From the NCBI GenBank assembly GCA_039583875.1, contig CM077159.1, positions 102,199,287 to 102,263,286 on the forward strand: a DNA stretch of 64,000 nt. The letters run 5' to 3'. The notes under the pieces were generated by a model, which had not been told where the DNA came from, searched no databases, and was given only the letters and a program-made list of their open reading frames with translations. The position numbers were made by a program, and so were the translations under genes. Origin of the DNA: Platanthera guangdongensis (Eukaryota; Streptophyta; Magnoliopsida; Asparagales; Orchidaceae). Numbering within the stretch: the first letter of the stretch is position 1; the number at the start of each line of letters is the position of its first letter. Positions 44,646-57,679 of this stretch are shown one piece after another.

Positions 44646-47582
44646 CGATGGGGGTTAAAACTCCAAAAATTATTTAGGACACGCGGCGCCCCGGGCAGTT
44701 TATTTAGAAACGGCGGAAGATGGTTTTATTTAGGAAAACGGGGCACGCGGATTTATTATTTGGATATAAAATAGCTGAAATCGAGTTTTAACGAAAGGAG
44801 GCAAGTGCATCTATCGTGTGTAGTACAAGATATTCTGGTGAGGAATATCGGGGTCGTATTGTTCTCAGGGTCAGGTTGATTATTTCTACTCTTCCCTGGA
44901 GGGGACTATTATTTTACCGAAAATTATCGTGTTGGGATATTATTTATATATATAAACAGAAAATAAAAGCATTACAATAGAGCCGATGAATAACTTAGCG
45001 CAACTGTATATAAAAGAATTTGAATTAAAATAAACTTTTAATAAAAAGAGATCCTAAATTTCAAATTAATTAAGGCGGAGAGTTGGCCGTGGAGGTTCCA
45101 CAAACATGAGCTCACCTATCTCTAGGACTATCGCTCACCTGAACATTAAGACTATTGCACCGGGCTCTCGTCCGACGAAGGATTCCTCTTAATGCCCGCA
45201 TTACACTAAGAACCCCGTTATTGGGTGGAGAACCCAATCCGGTAGAATTTCGCGCCTCCTTTCTCGAGGGTTAGTGCGGAACTCCATTTACCAATGGGTG
45301 ATCGGTCCATACGCACGGCCTCTCGGCTAGCTAGCGTATGTACTACGATAATAGAGCCCACACATCAATATGTGGTTCTACGCGTCGTAAACTCGGGGCA
45401 AACCTTAAGTAATTTAATTAATGTGAAAAACAGGACCTTTAATTATTTAAAGCGATTTTATCTGTCCCAATACTATTCGATACTAAGGGCAAAGAGTAGT
45501 TAACCACTCAACGGAATGGGGATGGCTTGCGGGAAGAAAGCGATAAAATGAAAGCAGTAAAGAAAGCGGTAAAAGAAAGCAGTAATTTGCGAGTCCTACT
45601 CGAATGAGTATTGTGGAAATGAAAGCAATAAATGCGAGTTCTACTCATACGAGTAAGCGGGAAATGAAAGCGAGTCCTACTCAAATGAGTAGGAGAAATT
45701 AAATGCACCTGTACACGCATTCTACAGAAATGAAAACACACGCACTCTACTTGAATAAAAACACAAACACTCTACAGAAATTAAAAACACACCCACGCAC
45801 TCTACTGAAAATAAAATCACACACTCACTATAGAAAATTAAATGCACACACTCTACATGAAATAAAACACACGTACTCTACAGAGATAAAAACACACACT
45901 CTACTGAAATAAACACACACACACACTCTACTAGAAATGAAAACGCACACACTCTACAGGAATTAAAAACACACACTCTCTACATAAAGTAAAACACACA
46001 CACGCACTCTATAAAAATGAAAGAAAGCGATAAACACTAACTCATACACGCACACACTCTACAGAATGAAATAAAGCTATAAAAATTATCTCATGCACGC
46101 ACGCACACATACGAAAAAAGCGAAAAACAAAGTGACTGGAAAATTAAAATGATTACATTTTTACCGGTAGGTTTTTTTAGAAATGCATAAAAAACAGAAA
46201 GAAAAATTAAAGGAGCAAAAGTTTTTGGAAATTAAAGAAAAAATCAAAGTGTTTGAAAAATTAAAACAAATACATTTCTGCCGCTAGAATGTGGTAGAAA
46301 TGCATAAAAAGAAGACAGAAAAATTAAAGGAGCAAAATGGTTTTTGAAATAAAAGCAAAATAAAGGTGTTTGAAAATTAAAACGATAGCTAATCCATTCT
46401 TATAACTCTATAAAAATGCTTAAAAAGTGGAAGAAAAGGTAAAAGAACGAAAAGTTTTACAAAACTAAAAAGTCAAGTAAAAAGAAAAACAAAACCACTT
46501 TAAAATCATTATTATAAATTTATAAGGATGAATATAAAGAGTACGAAAAAATTCTAACACTAAACGAATCTAAGTAAAAGAAATAACGAAAACCTAAAGC
46601 ATAAATTTATACTCATACACGCATACACCCATTTTAAAGACAAGAAAAATAAGGATAAAATAAAAATAAATAAGATTGCATAAGGAAGGGCGTTAGATGC
46701 ATTCTAAAACCATATAAAGAGAAGAAAAAAAACATATTTTATTAAGTAAAAGAACGAGTTACAAAGATACTAAAATAAAAGCTAAGCAAAGGAGGAGAAA
46801 ATTCCCTTACAAGGCTTTGGAATACATCAAGCAGCACAACCCCTAGATAAAATGGTTCAAAAAGAGGAATAGCAGCTCATACAGCAACTTCCTATTTATC
46901 GGCAAAAAATTCTAAGTATACGCACTAGGTCATGGGGGTGTAAGGGTGGCGTGTAAGGGGGGCGTGTAAGGGGGCGTGTAAAGCTCTGTTCATGATGTGA
47001 TCTAGAGAACTGATGGCTGGTTTGACTTTGCGGCTGTACACGTGGCTATCACGGGCATGACTCTTATTACACGGGCATGTAGCATGGGCATGTCGGGAAG
47101 GTTGAACTAGGGACAACGTCGTGTCAATAAGTCATCGGCGACAACTTGTCTGGGCCAGGTGGAGAAGTCACGCCAGTGTCGTATCTTGGCACGGGCGTGT
47201 AGGGCTTCAACGATTGTCGAGCGCGAAATCATCGAGCTGGCATGACACGGGCTTGGTCACGGGCGTGTCACAATTGACATGGGTGTGTACCTGAGCGTGT
47301 TCAGCAATTTGTTTGAGAGTAGCTGATTTCACTTGGAATTGAGGTTACACGCCCAGGTCACGGGCGTGACCAGAAGTACACGGGCATGATCAGAAGTACA
47401 CAGTCGTGTACTATGCAATTTTGGCAATTTCCTGAAATCTTTCAAGAAACAAATTAAAGTTAAGTTAGAATAATATTTACAAAAAAGAAGCATTTTATTA
47501 AAGAAAATTAACTAAAAATAACAAAGGAAACTAAAACGACTTAATTAACGTACGTAAAAATACGTATATTTACAACTCATCA
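44646..47582 (-). repeat. H1: complete LTR of a C-related non-autonomous family
   Basis: About 2.9 kb, (C)GATGGGGG...CTCATCA, inserted in the D LTR; CTGAC precedes it. The middle shares C-LTR segments. 45700-46110 is rich in ACACACTCTACTGAAAT-like short repeats. Inverted repeats GTCACG-GG-CGTGAC occur in 46921-47405 (for example 47357-47370). The site GATTG at 46674-46678 is uninterrupted here but carries an F insertion in the second copy. Confidence 0.78.
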
Positions 47583-48355
47583 AATACCCCCATACTTAAG
47601 TTTTTGCTATTCCAGAGAAAAAGTTGGAGATGTGCTTATAAGGAATTAAAGAAATCCTAAGTTTAGCTACCGCTTGAATTAATCGAAAGAAAGATCAAAA
47701 AAATTATCCGGGGTATAGGAGTTATGTCCTAAATTATGACAAAAATTTAAATAAAGGAAGAGTTTCAGTTAAAGACTTCTCAATATAATCAAATAGATAG
47801 CAAAAAATTGAATTTGTTAGGTTAACAAAAATAGATTAGATTATGGAAACTTTAGCTTATAAGAATTAAAGTAAATAATGCAATTTACAAATTATGCTCT
47901 CAAAAAGATTTTAAATTAATTCTATAATCATTTGAATTTGGCGGTGGGGGATGTTGCGGTTTATGAAGAGGGCTTTAATTTAGAGGTGAGGTATATTTCT
48001 TCACTCAAACCTCTAATGAAATTTTTTTAAAAATAAGGATGTTTAGAAAATGAAATCTTATTTTCCATAACATAATATTTTTTGAACAACTTCATAATAA
48101 CCCAATGTATATGTATAAGAGTACTGAATTTTATCCTCTTACACTGTAACATATAATTTTTCAAATATTGGATGTCTATGTTTTCGGAATGAAATCTTAT
48201 TCTCATTGACATGGGATCTTTTAAGGATCAAAATCATGCCTTGTCAAACATGAAAAAAAGGAGATAGGTTTTTTTCAGAAGAAAACTAGATTTAGTAAAA
48301 AAACTTTGAGAGCAACCGTTATAAATTAAACGTTCCTATATTTCATAAGGAAGGG
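47583..48355. other. H1 interior start, non-coding
   Basis: Begins with polypurine-side motif ATACCCCCATACTTAAG, homologous to the C interior at 31718. AT-rich, no gene. It ends at a rearrangement junction (CATAAGGAAGGGCG, then F LTR sequence). Confidence 0.7.
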
Positions 48356-49119
48356 CGCATCAAGATCGTCGACCAGATAATCTTTGTTTGTCGAGCTGAG
48401 ATCCAAGATCGTCGACCTGAGAGTAGTTAACTGCTTTCTCTGGAGCCATGTTAATTTTGTGCATCAAGATCGTTGAGCAGAGAATATAACTTCGTTGACT
48501 GGAGTTCAGTGAAATGTTTCTTGTACTTAAGAATGTTTAAGTAAGGTGTCCAGAAATCGTCGACCTGAGAACTAGTTTCGTCAAGTTAAGAACTTCTATC
48601 CGCTACTTGATAAAGCTTGACAAGAATGGGGTCTAAGTTTGTCGAGCTAAGAAGATGAATTCGTCGACTGGAGTATGATTATGGACTTAGAATATTTAGA
48701 TGTTTTTGGAATAAAATGTTGAAGTAGAATACCCAGAAATCATCGAGCTGAGAACTAAGTTCGTCGACTGGAGTTCAGAGAAAGGAATTCTGGACTTGGA
48801 ATGTTGAAATATTGTATCCATAAATCGTCAACTTATGTACCAAGTTCGTCAAGCTCAGCTCAGAGAATTATCTCTGAGTTCATCGAGCTGAGTACGACTT
48901 TCGTCGACCTATGTTCCACGAACGTTGAACTCATTTTCTGAGTCTTTGAAATTTCTCTATGTCTTGAGTCTTTTGCAGTCTGTTGATGGCTAGTCCATGC
49001 AGTATTGACTCTGAGGACATGGCCTAGACTCTAGGATACAAACATGACCCGAGCTATACATGTTGGGTCAAACATCCTAATTTAGTGAACCTAGCCCAAA
49101 TCCAACTAGGGAACCAACG
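48356..49119 (-). repeat. Truncated F-family LTR end inside the H cluster
   Basis: Matches 53524-54283 of the F 3' LTR, including TCGTCGA-type inverted repeats, and ends CCAACG (LTR end CCAACA). It is directly followed by GATTG and the distal half of an H LTR, the same site at which F is inserted at 52414. Confidence 0.78.
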
Positions 49120-50385
49120 GATTGCATAAGGAAGGGCGCTCAGATGCATTCCAAAACCATATAAAGAGAAGAAAAAAACATATTTTATTAAGTTAAAGAA
49201 CGAGTTACAAAGATACTAAAATAAAAGCTAAGGAGAGGAGGATAAAATTCCCTTACAACGCTTTAGAATACATCAAACAGCACAACCCCTAGACAAAATG
49301 GTTCAAAAAGAGGAACAGCAGCTCATAGAGCAACTTCCTATTTATCGGCAAAAATTCTAAGTACACGCCCTAGGTCATGGGCGTGTAGGGGGCATGTAAG
49401 GGGGGCGTGTAAGCATTATTCATGATGTGTTATAGAGAACTAATGGCTGGTTTGACTTTGCGGCTGTACACATGGCTATCATGGTCATGACTCTGATGAC
49501 ATGAGCATGTAGCATGGGTGTGTCGGGAAGGTTGAACTGGGGATGGCGTCGTGTCAATAAGTCGCCGGCAACATCTTGTCTGGGCCAGGTGGAGAAGTCA
49601 CGCCCGTATCGCATCTTGGCACGGGCGTGTATGGGTTCGACGATCGTCGAGCGCGAAATCGTCAAGCTGGTGTGACACGGGCTTTATCACGGGCGTATCA
49701 CAATTGACACGGGTGTGTACCTAGGCATGTTCAGTAATTTCTTTGCGGGCAGCTGATTTCACTTGGAATTGAGGTTACACGCCCAGGTCATGGGCGTGAC
49801 CAGAAGTACATAGGCGTGTACTATGCAATTTTTTCAATTTCCTGAAATCTTTCAAGAAACAAATTAAAGTTAAGTTAGAATAATATTTGCAAAAAAGAAG
49901 AATTTTATTAAAGAAAATTAACTAGAAATAACAAAAAGAAACTAAAATGACTTAATTAACGTACGCAAAAATACGTATATTTACAACTCATCAAATACCC
50001 ACATACTTAAGCTTTTGCTATTCCAGAGCAAAAGTTGGAGATGTACTTATAAGGAATTAAAGAAATCCTAAGTTTAGCTACCGCTTGAATTAATCGAAAA
50101 AAATATCAAAATAATTATCCGGGGTATAAGAGTTAAGTCCTAAATTATGACAAAAGTTTAAATAAAGGAAGAGTTTCAGCTAAGGACTTCTCAATATAAT
50201 CAAATAGATAGCAAAAAAACTATATTTGTTAGTTTAACAAAAATAGATTGGATTATGGAAACTTTAGCTTATAAGAATTAAAAGAAATAATGCAATTTAC
50301 AAATTATGCTCTCAAAAAGATTTTAAATTAATTCTAGAATCATTTGGAATTAGCGGTGGGTGATGTTGAGGTTTATGAAAAGGGC
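49120..50385 (-). repeat. H2: distal part of H LTR plus interior start
   Basis: 49120-49993 repeats 46674-47582 and 49994-50385 repeats 47583-47990. The copy then jumps at about 50386 directly into the beginning of an H LTR, with no primer-site region between. Confidence 0.75.
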
Positions 50386-52413
50386 TACCCCTGGCGGTTT
50401 ATTTAGAAATAGCGGAAGACGGTTTTATTTAGGAAGACGGGGCGCGCGGATTTATTATTTGGATATAAAAGAGTTGAAATCGAGTTTTAACGAAAGGAGA
50501 CAAGTGCACCTATCGCGTGTAGTACAAGATATTCCAGTGAGGAATATCGGGGTCGTATTATTCCCGGGGTCGTATTATTCCCGGGGTCGGGTTGATTATT
50601 TCTCCTCTTTCCTGGAGGGGACTATTATTTTACCAAAAATTATCTTGTCGGGATATTACTTATATATATAAAAACAGAAAATAAAAGCATTAAAATGGAG
50701 CCGATGAATAACTTAACGCAACTGTATCTAAAAGAATTTGAACTAAAATAACTTTTAATAAAAAGAGATCCTAAATTTCAAATTAATTAAGGCAGAGACT
50801 TGGTCGTGGAGGTTCCACAAACATGAGCTCACCTATCTCTAGGACTATCGCTCACCTGAACATTAAGACTATTCAACCGGGCTCTCATCCGACGAAGCAT
50901 TTCTCTTAATTCCCACATTACGCTAAGAACCCCGTTATTGGGTGGGGAACTCAATCCGATAGAATTTCGCACCTCCTCTCTCGAGGGTTTGTGCGGAACT
51001 CCATTTACCAAGGGGTGATCGGTCCATATGCACGGCCACTCGACTAGATAGCGTATGGAATACGGAAATAGAGCTCACGCATCGATATATGGTTCTACGC
51101 GTCGTAAACTCGGGGCAAACCTTAAGTAATTTAATTAATGTGAAAAATAGGACCTTTAATTATTTAAAGCAATTTTATCTGTCCCAATGCTCTTCGATAC
51201 AGAGGGCTAAGAGTAGTTAACCACTCATCGGAATGGGGATGGCTTGCGGGAATAAAGCGACAAAATGAAAGCAGAAAATAAAGCAGTAAAGAAAGCGGTA
51301 AAAGAAAGCAATAATTTGCGAGTCCTACTCAAATGAGTAGCGGGGAAATGAAAGCAGTAAATGCGAGTCCTACTCAAACGAGTAAGCGGAAATGAAAGCG
51401 AGTCCTACTCAAACGAGTAGGAGGAAATAAATGCACCCGCACACGCACTCTACAAAAATGAAAACACACTCACTCTACTTGAATAAAAACACACACACTC
51501 TATTGAAAATACAAACACACCCACACACTCTACTGAAAATAAAATCACGCACTCACTATAGAAAATTAAACACACACACTCTACATGAAATAAAACATGC
51601 ACTCTACAGAGATAAATACACACACTCACTCTACTGAAATAAACACACACACACACTCTCTCTACTGGAAATGAAAACGCACACACTCTATAGAAATTAA
51701 AAACAAACACTTTCTACATAAAGTAAAACACACACATGCACTCTACAAAAATGAAAGAAAGCGATAAACACTAACCCATACACGCACACACTCTACAGAA
51801 TGAAAGAAAGCTATAAAAATTATCTCATACACGCACGCACACATAAGAAAAAAGCGAAAAACAAAGTGACTGGAAAATTAAAATGATTACATTTTTACCG
51901 GTAGATTTTTTTAGAAATGCATTAAAACAGAAAGAAAGATTAAAGGAGCAAAAGTTTTTGGAAATTAAAGCGAAAATCAAAGTGTTTGAAAAATTAAAAC
52001 AAATACATTTCTACCACTAGAATATGGTAGAAATACATAAAAAGAAGACCAAAAAATTAAAGGAGCAAAATGGTTTTTGAAATAAAAGCAAAATAAAGGT
52101 TTTTGAAAAATTAAAACGACAGCTAATTCATTCTTATAGCTCTATAAAAACGCTTAAAAAGTGGAAGAAAAGGTAAAAGAACGAAAATTTTTACAAAACT
52201 AAAAAGTCTAAGTAAAAAGAAAAACAAAATCACTTTAAAATCATTTTTATAAATTTATAAGGATGAATATAAATTGTACGGAAAAATTCTAACACTAAAC
52301 GAATCTAAGTAAAAGAAATAACAAAAACCAAAAGCATAAATTTATACTCATACACGCACACACCCATTTTAAAGACAAGAAAAATAAGGATAAAACTAAA
52401 ATAAATAAGATTG
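50386..52413 (-). repeat. H2: proximal part of H LTR, host of element F
   Basis: Matches 44690-46678, lacking about the first 40 bp of the LTR. It ends AATAAGATTG; GATTG at 52409-52413 is the F target site. It contains the same CA-rich short repeats (51430-51850). Confidence 0.77.
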
Positions 52414-52436
52414 TGAAAGTAAGTGGTTAGATCTGA

Positions 52437-52465
52437 GATACTCTAGAGGGGGTGAATAGAGTATC
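52437..52465 (-). promoter_or_regulatory. LTR-end hairpin, Copia F
   Basis: Perfect 9-bp stem GATACTCTA/TAGAGTATC around GAGGGGGTGAA, 23 bp from the LTR end. The stem differs from those in A and D while the loop is conserved. Confidence 0.6.
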
Positions 52466-52604
52466 TTGGAAACTTAAAAAACTTTTTGCTGTAAATAAAA
52501 ACAGACCTAAGATAAATTAATCTAGCACTATCACATGCACAGCAAGATCTAACTATCACAGCCACAGCAAAAACAAAAGAAAAGGTGCAACCAGACAACA
52601 TAAG

Positions 52605-52645
52605 AATTTTATAGTGGTTCCCCAACCTGGGTACATCCACTCTTC
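52605..52645 (-). promoter_or_regulatory. LTR core promoter block (Copia F, 3' LTR)
   Basis: Minus strand GTGGATGTACCCAGGTTGGG, then GAACCACTATAAAATTC. Confidence 0.6.
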
Positions 52646-53459
52646 TACCACCCTGGTAGGAATCCACTCAGGTTTTTGATCAGGTGACTGCCACCAATGA
52701 GCTTTTGATCAGATGCTCAAAAACCAATCCCAAGTCTTTTGATCAGGAGACTTGAAACCAAGAGTAACTTTTAAAGGGAGTTAAAGAACTCTTTTTATAG
52801 TGTGGATGAGAGAGTGATGGTGTCTTCTCTTTCTCAAATACAACTGAGAAGACTTAGTGGATTTATGATGTTAGCAAAAGCTCCCCCTGAGATATTGAAC
52901 TCATGAAGATTTGAGCATTGCTGCAGGGTGAGTAGGTCTTCAATATTTCAGCCTTGACCAGATGATATCCAGGAACTTCTTTGACAGATAGAATATTTGT
53001 TGTCCTCTGAAGAATCCTGAGATGAAGAAGGAAGAAGACTCTTGATTTTTGATTGATGTTCTTCTTCTTCTTTAGCTTGTTATTTCTCTATTCTAGGGCT
53101 TCTGATTTCTCTACTGTGTTCCTGTATATTCTGTTCTCTGTGTTTTTACGAGAAGAAAGAAGAAAATTCCTATTGACTGTCTGTGGAAGAAGGAAGAAAA
53201 ATCTTTTTATATTTTCCATGAAATCTTCCATCTGAATTTTGAATTCCTTCCTTCATTCAATGCCGACGGCCTGGAGAATATTTTATTGATTGATTTTCCC
53301 AACTGTCCCATTGAAAAATGGCAAGCAATAATCCTGATGAAGTCCATAATCAATGTTATGTCTAACGGTAATATTCAGAGAATATTTAGCATTGATTACT
53401 CAGGAATTATTACAATAAATTAAGGACAGAGGGAGGAAAATATCCAAGTCTGGAACTTC

Positions 53460-54090
53460 ACAGAAATCATTGAGCAGAAAACAAAATTTGCCGACCTGGG
53501 TCCAGAGTTCATCGAGCTAAGAAATTATGTTCGTCGACCAGATAATCTTTGTTCGTCGAGCTGAGATCCAAGATCGTCGACCTGAGAGTAGTTAACTGCT
53601 TTCTCTGGAACCAAGCTAATTATGTGCATCAAGATCGTCGAGCAGAGAATATAACTTCGTTGACTGGAGTTCAGTGAAATGTTTCTTGTACTTAAGAATA
53701 TTGAAGTAAGGTGTCCAGAAATCGTCGACCTGAGAACTAGTTTCGTCAAGCTGAGAACTTCTATCTGCTACTTGATAAAGCTTGCCAATAATGTGCTCTA
53801 AGTTCGTCGAGCGGAGAAGATGAATTCGTCGACTGGAGTATGATTCTGGACTTAGAATATTTATATGTTTCTGGAATAAAATGTTGAAGTAGAATACCCA
53901 GAAATAGTCGAGCTAAGAACTAAGTTTGTCGACTGGAGTTCAGAGAAAGGAATTCTGGACTTGGAATGTTGAAAATAGTATCCATAAATCGTCGACTTGA
54001 GTATCAAGTTCATCGAGCTCAGCTTAGAGAATTGTCTCTGAGTTTGTCGAGCTGAGCACGACTTTCGTCGACCTGAGTTCGACGAACATC
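53460..54090. repeat. Inverted-repeat array in F 3' LTR
   Basis: Many degenerate units of the type TTCGTCGA..7 nt..TCGACGAA and TCGTCGAGCTGAG, about every 30-60 bp. Also present in 48356-48910. Confidence 0.8.
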
Positions 54091-54283
54091 GAACTCATTT
54101 TCTGAGTCTTTGAAATTTCTCTAAGTATTGAGTCTTTTGTAGTCTATTGTTAGCCGGTCCATGTACTGTTGACTCTAAGGACATGGCCTAGCCTCTAGGA
54201 CACAAACATGACCCTAGCTATACATGTTGGGTTAAATATCCTAATTTAGTAAACCTAGCCCAAATCCAACTAGGGACCCAACA

Positions 54284-54300
54284 ATCTCCCCCTATTTGGA
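54284..54300 (-). other. Polypurine tract, Copia F
   Basis: The minus strand reads CCAAATAGGGGGAGAT beside the 3' LTR. Confidence 0.85.
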
Positions 54301-54458
54301 TAAGGTCACTAATTACAGACTCACATTAATTTCAAAGCAAAAAAACATATATCTGGCAGGAAATTTTAACATATGTAGCATATATATATGTACACAGAGT
54401 TTTGTATCAAATAGATAAGCAATTTTAGAATAGCAGAAAAGTTAAAATAGTTCGAAAT

Positions 54459-57400
54459 TTATATCTTTTTCTTTTTCTCCTTGGGCTTAACCTCCTTAGC
54501 TTTTACACCAGGCTGAGTAAACTTGATTTCCCGGTTAGGATCAGCTACTTGAGCTTTTGTCATTATCATGTCAGCAGCTCCAATGATATTTAGGGAAGTA
54601 GCCCTTGGCACTACAGCTTCTGGATGCAGTTTCATGTAGTCATCAACATTAAAATATTTGTTAGCTTTAGCAAACCTGTTGAGCTCTTCCTTCCTATATT
54701 TGGACATGGTAGTGTATTCAGAAGGATCCTTTCCTTCATCTTTTGCTTTGTTGATTATGGATAGGCCAACCAATTCCTGGAACCCGGCCATCCTTGTAGT
54801 TGTAGCTCTCTCTGGATCTTCAAAAGGTACAGGAGGGGTAGCAGGTCTCTTTGAGCTTTCAGCTTTCTGATGTTCTGTAATTTGCTGCTGTTGATGTTGA
54901 GGTTGTTGTTGTTGTTGATGATGTTGTTGTTGTCTGCCTGATTAATACTATCTCTGTTGGCTGCTTCCTGAACAAGAGGAGGACCTACCCTGATGTCTCT
55001 GATAGGTTTGAAACTGGGTAGTCCTCTGAGTTGAAGAACTTGAAGTACCAACAGTAGGTGGAGGAGGAGGAGGAGGAGGGTCCTTTCTATATCTTGGAGG
55101 AGGAGGTGAGTATCTCCTGTTTTTATTTCTCTCCTTTTGTTGGTTCTTGGACAGCCACATCCATGCAGGCATGCCCTTGTAAGGTGTGATCTTCTGAAGT
55201 ATATAATATGGTGTGTAATTTGCTGGATTTGGTTTTGGGGCAGGAGGTAGAGGAGCTTTCCTCTTCTTAGAGACTTTCTTTTTCTTAGGCTCATCATCAG
55301 ATTCCTATTCATCATCATCCTAATCATCAGAGTCTTGAGGAGCATCAAACAAAGCATCAATAACTTTTAGTACAAATTTATCAAAGGGCTTTTCAGCCGG
55401 AGTATGAGCTGGAGAAAGAGCTGGAGGAGGAGCTAGAGCTGGAGCAGGAGAGCTGTGCATATCAGTGCTTTCAGCAACTGATTTATTTTCTTCTTCTATG
55501 TCAGCCATGATCAATACATCAAGATCAGGAATTGGAGAGTCATCCATAACAAAAGTTGGAGCATGCATGTCTTTGGGAGGGGATGCAACAATGATGGAAT
55601 CAGCTCTAGGTGGAGATGGCAGGACAGGAGCCTCTGGAATGGCAAAATTAGCCTTGAGTTGCTTGGCAACTTTGGGGCTTATTGGTGAGGTGTAGGGGAC
55701 TATAGTCATGGATGGCTTAATGATGTACTCTGGAAGATTATTAAAATAAGTTGTATCAAAATTGCTCAACAACTTTAAGAGATCAACTGTGGAATTTATA
55801 ATAAAATCATCAGCAATGTTTATTTCCTCTGGAACTTGATCATCCAGATCCATATCAGACTCAATAAAATGAATTAAATCAAATATATCTTTATCAGCAT
55901 CTACATTTGTTGTTTCTTCTGCTTCTGCTGCTTCTTTTTCTGATGTTTCTGCTGTTATTGTTGCTGTTGGTTCTGCTGCTACTACTGTTGTTTCTGATAC
56001 TACTGTTGTTACTACTACATGTGCTGCTGTTTCTGCTGCTACTTCTTCATTGATTATCTCCGCTTGCCTAGTTTCAGTGTATACTGGAGCCAGTCCCCTA
56101 ACTGAAGAGGGAGGAGCAGAAAGGGCAGATATCTTATAAGTAAGAGAAGATATGGAGGAAGCAAGAGGTGAAATAGCCTCTGCTATAATTGTTTTGAGGA
56201 GGGGAGTAAGAAGTGCAATGAGAGATGGAATAATGGAGGGGTCCAATGGCAGAGAGGCAGAGAGTGTGTCAGTAGAAACAAAAGGGGGGTGGTAGTTGCT
56301 GGTGGAGGAGGAAGGAGAAAATCTTGAATTGATAAATCTTGAGGAGAGGGAGTTTGGAGGGGGGATGTAAGCAGATTGAAGGATGGGATGTTGTCTAGAT
56401 GGTGGGGTAAGGGAGATGAAGGTCGTGATGGAGTTAGTGTACCATGGGGAGAGGAAGGGAATGTATGAAAGTGAACATGAATGTGTGATGGAATTTGTGT
56501 ATCATGTTGGGATGAGGGTGTGGTATGAAGGGGAACATGAGTTGGAGATGTATGAATTTGGGATGATGGAGGTGTGGGAGTATGAACTATGGTTGGAGTG
56601 GTGGAGGGGACTTGGTGTAGCATCTGAGTATGGCTTTGAGGAGCTGGAGGAGGAGGAGGAGGAGGTGGAGGAGGGATATCTTCAGCAGGGTGGGGAGTGG
56701 CCAAACTAGCCCTGGTACTCTCAGAAGGCCTGATAGAAGAGGAAGAAGCCTCGGAGGGCTTGGTGATGCTCCTCTCCCACCTGCCAAAGAGGGCACAGGT
56801 GAGCCTCTTGGAAGCATTGCTGAATATGGTCGGGGAGACCCGAGATTCAGCAGCCTTTTCTTTAAGGAAGATTCCCAAAATTCTTCCAAAACAAACTTCC
56901 TTTGTATTGTTCTTCTTCTTAATCAGCTCAAATAGAATCTGAGCGCAGTTCACCTGCTTCTTGTTCACCATTGCACACATCATCGGGAATTGATGTCGGG
57001 TTATGTAATCATGGGCAGTGTGCAAGCCCAGCAATACTTTCCCCACAATATCTGCTAGAAATTTGTACTCAGCAGAGAGGTGTTTCTTCAGCAGTTTGTT
57101 AGGGGTTTCTCTAGAATAATCCATCTTACTCAGCATCTCATCAAATTCATCACTAAAAATTTCTAGTTCCTCTTCACCATTAGTTAATCCAAAGATTTCA
57201 GTCAAAACGGCGGGGGTAAGAGAAACAGCATTATCCGATATGGTGCCTGTCATGGTGTTATCATCTATGGTTGAGGAGGTATAGACCCACTCTCTGATTT
57301 CTGCGCCAGCTATCTTGATCCTGTTAGTCATCAAAGTTTTTAAATGTTGATCTTCAACCAGTTGCAAGATGTCTAGGAATATTGGATCTGAGTGTTGGAA

Positions 57401-57679
57401 GGAATCAAAGTCCATGTCGAATCCTGTATCAAATTTCATTGCCGCAAGGCTGCCTGTTGGAATCGCCATTAGCTCACTTGCAAGAGAAAAACGAAGATCA
57501 AGTGCAATGGAACTAAAAGCACGGGACGGAGGTCGAAGAAAACCTAGATATAATATTTTCCAGAATATGAATCGACAAACTCTGTTCCACAAAAAATAAA
57601 ATAATTCTTCGATCTGAGGTCGAAGAAATAATTTGTAGTTAAATGATTCGTCGAGCTCTGTCTGAATACTTGAAAACAT
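54459..57679 (-). pseudogene. Copia F accessory ORF with Transposase_32-like domain
   Basis: Large extra gene after pol, in the sense direction. The start is probably ATG near 57472 (MAIPTGSLAAMKFD); the frame is open upstream to 57679. N-terminal domain, about 57300-56750: AVLTEIFGLTNGEEE, FLADIVGKVLLGLHTAHDYI, CFGRILGIFLKEKA and LTCALFGRWERS, homologous to the D accessory ORF and like the plant transposon-associated domain (I believe PF20167). A Pro/Ser/Thr/His-rich region follows. A one-base shift in a C run near 56285 leads to 55320-56246 (Ala/Thr/Glu-rich), then TAG stops near 55300-55320, a KKKK basic patch, poly-Pro (55055-55080), a poly-Gln tract and a Lys-rich C-terminus. No function is known to me. 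Confidence 0.72.

Larger units (their letters stand above)
52414..54283 (-). repeat. 3' LTR of Copia F
   Basis: 1870 bp, TGAAAGTAAG...CCCAACA. Hairpin 52437-52465 (arms GATACTCTA/TAGAGTATC), promoter block 52605-52645 and an inverted-repeat array at 53460-54090. Confidence 0.9.

Noticed and set aside
45700..46110. Satellite DNA in the H LTR
   Set aside because: The CA-rich ACTCTACTGAAAT-like units are imperfect, few, and restricted to the two H LTR copies, so they are part of the LTR.
53460..54090. CRISPR-like array
   Set aside because: The units are degenerate, irregularly spaced palindromes inside an LTR in plant DNA; there are no uniform repeats, unique spacers or cas genes.
54755..55360. 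Separate Leu-rich membrane protein on the minus strand
   Set aside because: It is an out-of-frame reading of the accessory ORF of F; the in-phase frame has recognisable basic, Pro-rich and Gln-rich segments.
54459..57679. Envelope protein encoded by the accessory ORF of F
   Set aside because: No signal peptide, transmembrane segment or coiled-coil fusion region can be seen; the position alone is not enough.
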